In this document: positions 1 through 8,567 of the stretch, in pieces
Layout: every line of letters starts with the position of its first letter
Position numbering within the stretch: position 1 is the first letter of the stretch
Source of the DNA: JAWKSY01 sp041402125
GTDB taxonomy: Bacteria; Planctomycetota; GCA-002687715; DRQF01
Direction of reading: 5' to 3'
Assembly (NCBI GenBank): GCA_041402125.1
Contig: JAWKSY010000037.1
Span: 1-8,567 of the forward strand
DNA length: 8,567 nt
The notes under the pieces: model-generated
Databases searched by the model: none
Told to the model about the DNA's origin: nothing
What the model saw: only the letters and a program-made list of their open reading frames with translations
Program-made: the position numbers and the translations under genes

Positions 1-1437
<1,437 letters not shown>

Positions 1438-1443
1438 GGGTCG

Positions 1444-1449
1444 CCTCCT
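1444..1449 (-). promoter_or_regulatory. Ribosome binding site of the membrane kinase gene
   Basis: On the minus strand AGGAGG lies 6 nt before the ATG at 1437. It is a near-perfect anti-16S match and fixes the kinase start. It sits in the 48-bp gap after the channel gene, so the kinase can be translated independently of the upstream gene. Confidence 0.8.
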
Positions 1450-1485
1450 CTCGCGCCACTCCCGGATAACGCCTCGCGGCGCGGA

Positions 1486-2766
1486 CTATTCTCCCGCCTG
1501 GTGAATGTGCACGTCGCGCTGCGGGAAGGGGATCGAGATGCCCTCCGCGTCGAGGCGACGCTTCACCTCGGCCGTGATGCCGAAGTACACGCCCCAGTAG
1601 TCGGCCGTCTTGACCCAGGGCCGGACGACGAAGTTCACCGAGCTGTCGGCGAGCTCCACGACCTCGACCTGGGGCGCCGGGTCCTTCAGGATCCGCTCGT
1701 CCTTCTCGAGGATCTCGATCAGCACCTTCTTCGCGCGATCGATGTCGTCGCCGTAGCCGATGCCGAACTTCATGTCCACGCGGCGCGTGTCGGAGCCGGT
1801 GACGTTGGTGATCGTGCCGCCCCAGACCGAACCGTTCGGGACCATCACGACCTGGTTGTCGGGCGTCGAGAGAATCGTCGAGAAGATGTTCATCGCCTTC
1901 ACCTTGCCCGCGGTCCCGGCGACGTTGACGACGTCCCCGACGTCGAAGGGCCGGTAGACGAGGATCAGGATGCCCGCCGCGAAGTTGCTCAGGGTTCCCT
2001 GCAGGGCGAGACCGATCACGAGGCCGGCCGCGCCGATGGCCGCCACGAAGGGACCGATGGGGATCTCGATCGCGCCGAGCGCGACGATGAGTCCGATGAA
2101 CATCACCGTCGAGCGCGTCGCGCGGACGGCGAAGTCCTTGAGCAGGCTGGAGGCGCCCTTCACCCGGTTGACGGTCGTCCGGATGATGCGCGCGACGATG
2201 CGCGAGAGGATCCGGAAGACGATCAGGATGACGATGAACTTGACGATGTTCATGCCCCACTTGATGCCGCCCTCGCGGGAGGTCACCCAGGCGCGGATCG
2301 TCGTCCACACCGCGGAGACGTCGGTGATGTCCGCGTCGGCGAGACCCGTGTCGGAGACGGCGCCGAGGTAGCGGCGCATCTCGCCGGAGTCGCCGCCCTT
2401 GGCGTCAAGGGCGTCGAGCACGACCTCGAGTCGCTGGACGAGGGCGGCGCGCTCCTCGCGGAGCTTGATCGCCTCCTTCGTCGCCGTGTCCTGGTCGGCG
2501 CCGCTCTCGGTGAGGGCGAGCGCCTGCTGCCCCGAGACCTCCACGGCCTTGGCGCGGACGCGCTCGAACCAGACCTTCGCGATCTCCTCGATGTCGGCCT
2601 TCGGCGTCGACTTGAGGAAGACGCGCAGGACGTCGAGGCGGACGCCCTCCTCGGTCGCGACCTGAGGCGTCGGGGGCTGCGGCTTCTCGGCCTCCGGGCC
2701 CTGGGCGAGGAGCGGGCCGGCGAGGAGGAGCAGCAGCAGGGCGAGGGGGGAGCGGAGCAGCGGCAT
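1486..2766 (-). CDS. MscS-family small-conductance mechanosensitive ion channel with extracytoplasmic N-terminal domain
   Basis: Predicted tension-gated channel that releases ions and small solutes on hypo-osmotic shock; homo-heptamer in the inner membrane in characterised members. It has 426 residues, against 286 for E. coli MscS. Residues 1-22 form a signal peptide (LALLLLLLAGPLLAQ). Residues 23-165 are a charged, mostly helical extracytoplasmic region unlike anything I can name. Membrane helices lie at about 171-193, 218-236 and 238-270. The third carries the pore signature (AAIGAAGLVIGLALQGTLSN, then FAAGILILVYRPFDVGDVV), followed by the beta domain (to about 340) and the C-terminal alpha/beta domain. 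That domain ends in the family-typical ISIPFPQRDVHI at 410-421. The start is chosen for the signal peptide; the region before it (ACGGAACCCCGCTC) has no good Shine-Dalgarno. The TAG stop is at 1488-1486. It precedes the membrane kinase on the same strand. Family assignment is secure; which MscS subgroup it belongs to is not. Confidence 0.95.
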   Translation of the reverse strand: MPLLRSPLALLLLLLAGPLLAQGPEAEKPQPPTPQVATEEGVRLDVLRVFLKSTPKADIEEIAKVWFERVRAKAVEVSGQQALALTESGADQDTATKEAIKLREERAALVQRLEVVLDALDAKGGDSGEMRRYLGAVSDTGLADADITDVSAVWTTIRAWVTSREGGIKWGMNIVKFIVILIVFRILSRIVARIIRTTVNRVKGASSLLKDFAVRATRSTVMFIGLIVALGAIEIPIGPFVAAIGAAGLVIGLALQGTLSNFAAGILILVYRPFDVGDVVNVAGTAGKVKAMNIFSTILSTPDNQVVMVPNGSVWGGTITNVTGSDTRRVDMKFGIGYGDDIDRAKKVLIEILEKDERILKDPAPQVEVVELADSSVNFVVRPWVKTADYWGVYFGITAEVKRRLDAEGISIPFPQRDVHIHQAGE

Positions 2767-2802
2767 GAGCGGGGTTCCGTCGAGGGGGGGTCGGTACCCG
2801 CG

Positions 2803-2831
2803 ATTCTCGGCCCTTTCGGGAGGGGCATCAA
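2803..2831 (-). promoter_or_regulatory. Candidate sigma-70-type promoter for the channel-kinase operon
   Basis: On the minus strand TTGATG (2831-2826, four of six matches to TTGACA) is followed by exactly 17 nt and then GAGAAT (2808-2803, four of six matches to TATAAT). Transcription would begin near 2797, giving a leader of about 30 nt before the channel ATG at 2766. The spacer carries a small inverted repeat, CCC-GAAA-GGG (2820-2811), a possible operator or chance. Spacing and position are good, but each box is only a partial match, so this is a sequence-based guess. Confidence 0.4.
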
Positions 2832-2858
2832 GCGAGGCGGCGGACTTATGGCCGTCGC

Positions 2859-3566
2859 GTGGTAGATTCGCCCGAGAAGTCCCCTCACGGAGCCGACCGG
2901 GTCTTGGAAACGCGCTGGAGCATGATCCGTGACGCGGCGAAGGGCGACGCGCGAGCGCGCGAGGCCTTCGCCGGCGCCTACCTTCCCGTCGTGCGGTCCT
3001 ACCTGCGGGCGCGATGGCGCGGCGGCGCGCTCCTCGAACACGTCGATGACGCGGTGCAGGACGTCTTCATGGCCTGCCTCGCGGAGGACGGCGCGCTCGC
3101 CCGACTCGACCCGGAGGGCGCCGGCCGCTTCCGCACCTGGCTCTACGCCGTGACCCGCAACATCGCGCGGCGTCACGAGGAACGTCGGCAGGGTCCTCGA
3201 GGGCAGGAGGACGCGCTCGACTCCGAGGCCCAGGCGCTCGCCGCGCGCGACGCGACCCTCTCCGTCGTCTTCGATCGCTCCTGGGCCCGCGCGATGACGC
3301 GCCGCGCCGCGCAGCGCATGCAGCGCGAGGCCTCCACGCCCGAGGAACGCCGTCGTCTCGAGCTCCTCCGACAGCGCTTCGAGGAAGGACTCAGCATCCG
3401 CGAGATCGCGGCCGAGACGGGGGAGGAACCGGCCCGGTTGCACAAGGACTACGCGCGTGCCCGCGAGTGGTTCAAGGAGTGTCTCCGGCGCGAGGTGGCC
3501 GAGCACGGCGGGCGCAATCCGGCCGAGGTCGAGCGCGAATGCGCGGAGCTCCTCGAGCGACTCTGA
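2859..3566 (+). CDS. ECF-type sigma-70 family RNA polymerase sigma factor, kinase-linked planctomycete type
   Basis: Predicted alternative sigma factor that directs RNA polymerase to a specific promoter set. It has 235 residues from the GTG. Region 2 spans about 37-110, with the core-binding helix HVDDAVQDVFMACL (61-74) and the -10 recognition helix FRTWLYAVTRNIARRH (91-106). A linker follows, then region 4 (about 160-212) with the helix-turn-helix LSIREIAAETGEEPARLHKD (178-197). There is no membrane segment and no anti-sigma gene beside it; the next gene, 91 bp away, is a transmembrane Ser/Thr kinase. Sigma/kinase neighbours of this kind are described for planctomycete ECF groups, and in Vibrio EcfP/PknT the kinase activates its sigma factor. 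The start is uncertain. GTG 2859 gives the longest reading but has poor spacing to a ribosome site, and its first 15 codons are less G/C-biased. TTG 2904, just before ETRWSMIRDAAKG and with GGAG 11 nt upstream, is a good alternative. Family call secure, targets unknown. Confidence 0.9.
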   Translation: MVDSPEKSPHGADRVLETRWSMIRDAAKGDARAREAFAGAYLPVVRSYLRARWRGGALLEHVDDAVQDVFMACLAEDGALARLDPEGAGRFRTWLYAVTRNIARRHEERRQGPRGQEDALDSEAQALAARDATLSVVFDRSWARAMTRRAAQRMQREASTPEERRRLELLRQRFEEGLSIREIAAETGEEPARLHKDYARAREWFKECLRREVAEHGGRNPAEVERECAELLERL

Positions 3567-3578
3567 CGCTCCGGGCGG

Positions 3579-3596
3579 GATTTTCCGGGGATTTTC
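3579..3596 (+). repeat. Short direct repeat GATTTTC with an 11-bp period
   Basis: GATTTTC occurs at 3579-3585 and 3590-3596 within GGGATTTTCCGGGGATTTTC, starting 12 bp after the sigma stop codon. Two T4 runs one helical turn apart stand out in surrounding DNA that is very rich in G and C. It could be a protein-binding site or upstream promoter element for the kinase gene; no function can be shown from sequence alone. Confidence 0.55.
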
Positions 3597-3606
3597 GGGG
3601 CGAAGA

Positions 3607-3624
3607 GGCTCCGCGAGCGGAGTC
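3607..3624 (+). promoter_or_regulatory. Leader hairpin that covers a GGAG ribosome site
   Basis: GGCTCCGC (3607-3614) pairs with GCGGAGTC (3617-3624): seven Watson-Crick pairs and one G-T pair around a two-base loop, or a slightly shorter stem with a four-base loop. The right arm contains GCGGAG, the best Shine-Dalgarno-like sequence in this leader, 9 nt before the ATG at 3632. No T-run follows, so it is not a standard terminator. It may hide or expose the ribosome site, which is inference. Confidence 0.4.
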
Positions 3625-3631
3625 ACCGGTC

Positions 3632-3657
3632 ATGGAGCGGGCAGGACGAGCGAGCGC

Positions 3658-3661
<4 letters not shown>
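3632..3661 (+). other. Possible 9-codon leader reading frame overlapping the kinase start
   Basis: ATG 3632 opens a frame reading MERAGRASA and ends in a TGA at 3659-3661 that overlaps the kinase ATG (3658-3660) as ATGA, the classic arrangement for translational coupling. It is preceded by GCGGAG at a 9-nt spacing, better than the weak AGGA (3643-3646, 11 nt away) in front of the kinase itself. The peptide is too short for any coding statistics, and short open frames are common by chance at this GC content. Confidence 0.3.
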
Positions 3662-6896
<3,235 letters not shown>

Positions 6897-7035
6897 AACC
6901 GCCGTGCCGACGGAGACACTTCCGACGCAGCGAAGGGGCGTCAGCCGGCGGGTCGAACCCGTCGGCCCCGCCCCGGAGCGGATGGAGCGCGGCCCGACCC
7001 CGTCGGCGACCGTGGCCTTGACCAAGGAGTTCGCG
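6897..7035 (+). other. Intergenic region before the peroxidase gene
   Basis: This is the 139-bp stretch between the corrected kinase stop and the peroxidase start. I see no convincing -35/-10 pair. TGAAACC (6894-6900) resembles the -35 box of some ECF promoters, but no matching -10 box follows at the usual distance. If the kinase instead ended at a stop near 6674 or 6779, this gap would be 250-360 bp. Apart from the hairpin and the ribosome site it holds nothing I can name. Confidence 0.4.
7024..7029 (+). promoter_or_regulatory. Ribosome binding site of the peroxidase gene
   Basis: AAGGAG lies 6 nt before ATG 7036, which opens directly into a signal peptide. This defines the peroxidase as a separately translated gene even though the frame upstream is open. 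Confidence 0.8.
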
Positions 7036-8567
7036 ATGAAGCTCAGGAATCTCGCATCGTTGACGGCGGCCCTCGCCCTCGCGCTGACCGGCGGCCTCAT
7101 GGCCCAGGGCGGTCCCGGCGGACCCGGGGGAGGAGGCGGTCCCGGCGGACCCCCGCCGCCGCCGCCCCCCGGCGCCTTTCCGCCCCTGCCCGCGGCCGTG
7201 ATCGCGCCGCCGCAGAACCCGACGACGTCCGCGAAGGTCGTGCTCGGCAAGATGCTCTTCTGGGAGGAGCAGCTCTCGAGCGACAACACCGTCGCCTGCG
7301 GCACCTGCCACCGTCCCGAGGCCGGCGGCGGCGACCCGCGCGTCGGGATCAACCCGGGCAACGACCTCGTCTTCGGCACCCCCGACGACGGGCGGAACTC
7401 GCCCGGCGTGCGTCGCTCGGACGCGCTGAACGACTACCTCGACGACGTCGCCTTCGGGCTCAACGTCCAGGTCACGCGCCGCACCGCCCCGACGATGATC
7501 AACGCGGCCTTCGCGCCGCAGATGTTCTGGGACGGCCGGGCGACCTCGACCTTCATCAACCCGCAGACGGGCGTCGTCTCGATCCCCGCCGGCGGCGCGC
7601 TCGAGAGCCAGGCCGCGGGGCCGCCGCTCGCGAATGCCGAGATGGCGCACGACATGCGGAACTGGGGACAGATCGTGGCGAAGCTGCAGTCGGTGACGCC
7701 GATGAAGCTGGCCTCGAACCTCACGCCCGACATCCAGGCCGCGCTGTCGAGCTTCGGGACCTATCCCGCGCTCTTCCAGAGCGCCTTCGGCAGCACGACC
7801 ATCACGGCCGAGCGAATCGCCTTCGCGATCGCGGCCTACGAGCGCACCCTGGTCTCGAACCAGTCGCCCTGGGATCTCTACAACGCCGGAAACCCGGCGG
7901 CCCTCACGATGTCGCAGGCGATGGGAGCGGGGATCTTCTTCGGACCCGGACAGTGCAACGTCTGCCACCAGGCGCCGCTCTTCTCCGACAACAGCTTCCG
8001 GAACCTGGGACTGCGTCCCGTCGGTGAGGACGGCGGTCGCTTCGAGCAGACCGGCAACGCCGCGGATCAGGGCCGCTTCAAGGTCCCCACGCTGCGCAAC
8101 TCCGGCCTCCGCCCGCGCTTCATGCACCAGGGCGAGTTCGGGACGATGGCGCAGGTCATGGCCTTCTACGGCGCCGGCGGCGGTCCCTTCCCGCTGAACA
8201 AGGATCCGGTGCTCGCCCTGATCGGTCTGCCCGCGATGGCGCAGGTCCCGCTGGCCGACTTCGTGCAGAACGCGCTGACCGATCCGCGCGTGGCGGCGGG
8301 CCTGCCGCCCTTCGATCGGCCGACGCTCTTCAGCGAGTCGACGCTCGTCGCGAACCCGGCCTACGGGCTCCCGACGGCGGGCACGGGCGGCTTCGTGCCG
8401 CAGTTCACCGCGGACAGCCCCTCGAACCTCGGCAACGTCGACTTCAAGGTCGGCGTGCGGGGCGCGCTGGGCGGCTCGGTGGCCTGGCTCGCGGTCTCGC
8501 CGAACGCGGTCGCGCAGAACGTCTCCGGGCTCAACGTCCTCGTCGATCTCGCCAGCGTCGACCTGAA
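7036..8567 (+). CDS. Secreted di-heme cytochrome c peroxidase, MauG/CcpA family (3' end missing)
   Basis: Predicted periplasmic enzyme of the bacterial di-heme peroxidase family: reduces hydrogen peroxide with electrons from small c-type cytochromes or, in MauG-like members, oxidises another protein. The visible 511 codons start with a signal peptide (1-24, cut after GGLMAQ), then a Gly-then-Pro low-complexity stretch (25-50). Heme site one is CGTCH (88-92) and heme site two CNVCH (307-311). Family landmarks between and after them are APTMINAAFAPQMFWDGRA (150-168), AYERTLVSN (267-275), GRFKVPTLRN (346-355) and FMHQGEFGTMAQVMAFYGAG (362-381). After about 440 a beta-rich, Gly/Val-rich tail begins (LGNVDFKVGVRGALGGSVAW), beyond the normal peroxidase end at about residue 430. 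I have seen similar tails on secreted planctomycete proteins and suppose a role in surface attachment or sorting. The gene runs off the right edge. Physiological substrate unknown; no link to the kinase is shown beyond adjacency. Confidence 0.93.
   Translation, partial: MKLRNLASLTAALALALTGGLMAQGGPGGPGGGGGPGGPPPPPPPGAFPPLPAAVIAPPQNPTTSAKVVLGKMLFWEEQLSSDNTVACGTCHRPEAGGGDPRVGINPGNDLVFGTPDDGRNSPGVRRSDALNDYLDDVAFGLNVQVTRRTAPTMINAAFAPQMFWDGRATSTFINPQTGVVSIPAGGALESQAAGPPLANAEMAHDMRNWGQIVAKLQSVTPMKLASNLTPDIQAALSSFGTYPALFQSAFGSTTITAERIAFAIAAYERTLVSNQSPWDLYNAGNPAALTMSQAMGAGIFFGPGQCNVCHQAPLFSDNSFRNLGLRPVGEDGGRFEQTGNAADQGRFKVPTLRNSGLRPRFMHQGEFGTMAQVMAFYGAGGGPFPLNKDPVLALIGLPAMAQVPLADFVQNALTDPRVAAGLPPFDRPTLFSESTLVANPAYGLPTAGTGGFVPQFTADSPSNLGNVDFKVGVRGALGGSVAWLAVSPNAVAQNVSGLNVLVDLASVDL
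7102..7194 (+). repeat. Gly/Pro low-complexity linker coding region in the peroxidase
   Basis: Directly after the signal peptide, residues 23-53 are almost all Gly then Pro: GGPGGPGGGGGPGG, then seven prolines in a row. The DNA has two near-copies of GGCGGTCCCGGCGGACCC (7108-7125 and 7135-7152) and a CCG/CCC run, so it is prone to slippage. It probably acts as a flexible spacer between the membrane or cleavage site and the enzyme. Confidence 0.75.

Noticed and set aside
2848..2865. Five-codon frame MAVAW overlapping the sigma factor start, with GAGG 10 nt upstream
   Set aside because: Too short to support as a leader peptide; it arises from the same bases as the GTG start region and has no regulatory hallmarks.
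7018..7023. TTGACC resembling a -35 box just before the peroxidase
   Set aside because: It is only 12 nt before the ribosome site plus start codon, leaving no room for a -10 box and leader.

Overview
The window is very GC-rich (roughly 70% or more) with strongly G/C-biased third codon positions. It most likely comes from a planctomycete (Planctomycetota). The grounds are: an ECF-type sigma factor encoded directly before a large Ser/Thr kinase; a kinase with DWG in place of DFG, a long activation loop and a post-membrane TPR-like region; and a secreted di-heme peroxidase with a C-terminal beta-rich tail of a kind I associate with secreted planctomycete proteins. This is inferred from protein style; no 16S or other marker is present.

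Layout. Minus strand, 2766 down to 1: an MscS-family mechanosensitive channel with a signal peptide (2766-1486), then after 48 bp a Ser/Thr kinase with about six N-terminal membrane helices and a C-terminal kinase domain (1437 to beyond the left edge). The two are probably co-transcribed from a candidate promoter at 2803-2831. Plus strand, from the same 92-bp divergent gap: a sigma-70/ECF factor (2859-3566), a 91-bp leader with a direct repeat, a hairpin and a 9-codon reading frame, then a receptor-like Ser/Thr kinase of about 1,080 residues (3658 to about 6896). Next comes a gap of about 140 bp and a MauG/CcpA-type di-heme cytochrome c peroxidase (7036 to beyond the right edge).

The main puzzle is the 3' end of the second kinase. 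Its frame has no stop codon and stays open through the gap and the whole visible peroxidase, so an automatic caller could report a giant kinase-peroxidase fusion. I think these are two genes. The peroxidase has its own Shine-Dalgarno sequence and signal peptide, and the kinase reading deteriorates after about 6680. A shift to the -1 frame at CCCGGGC (6681-6687) gives a more natural C-terminus and a stop at 6894-6896. A one-base sequence error, a real frameshift mutation or programmed frameshifting could each explain this.

Working model (inference): two divergent signalling pairs share one intergenic region, a tension-gated channel with a membrane kinase and a sigma factor with a transmembrane kinase. 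The second pair resembles the sigma/kinase partnerships known in planctomycetes, where the kinase, rather than a linked anti-sigma factor, may control the sigma factor. The peroxidase is a separate periplasmic redox gene. I saw no RNA genes, insertion sequences or CRISPR arrays.
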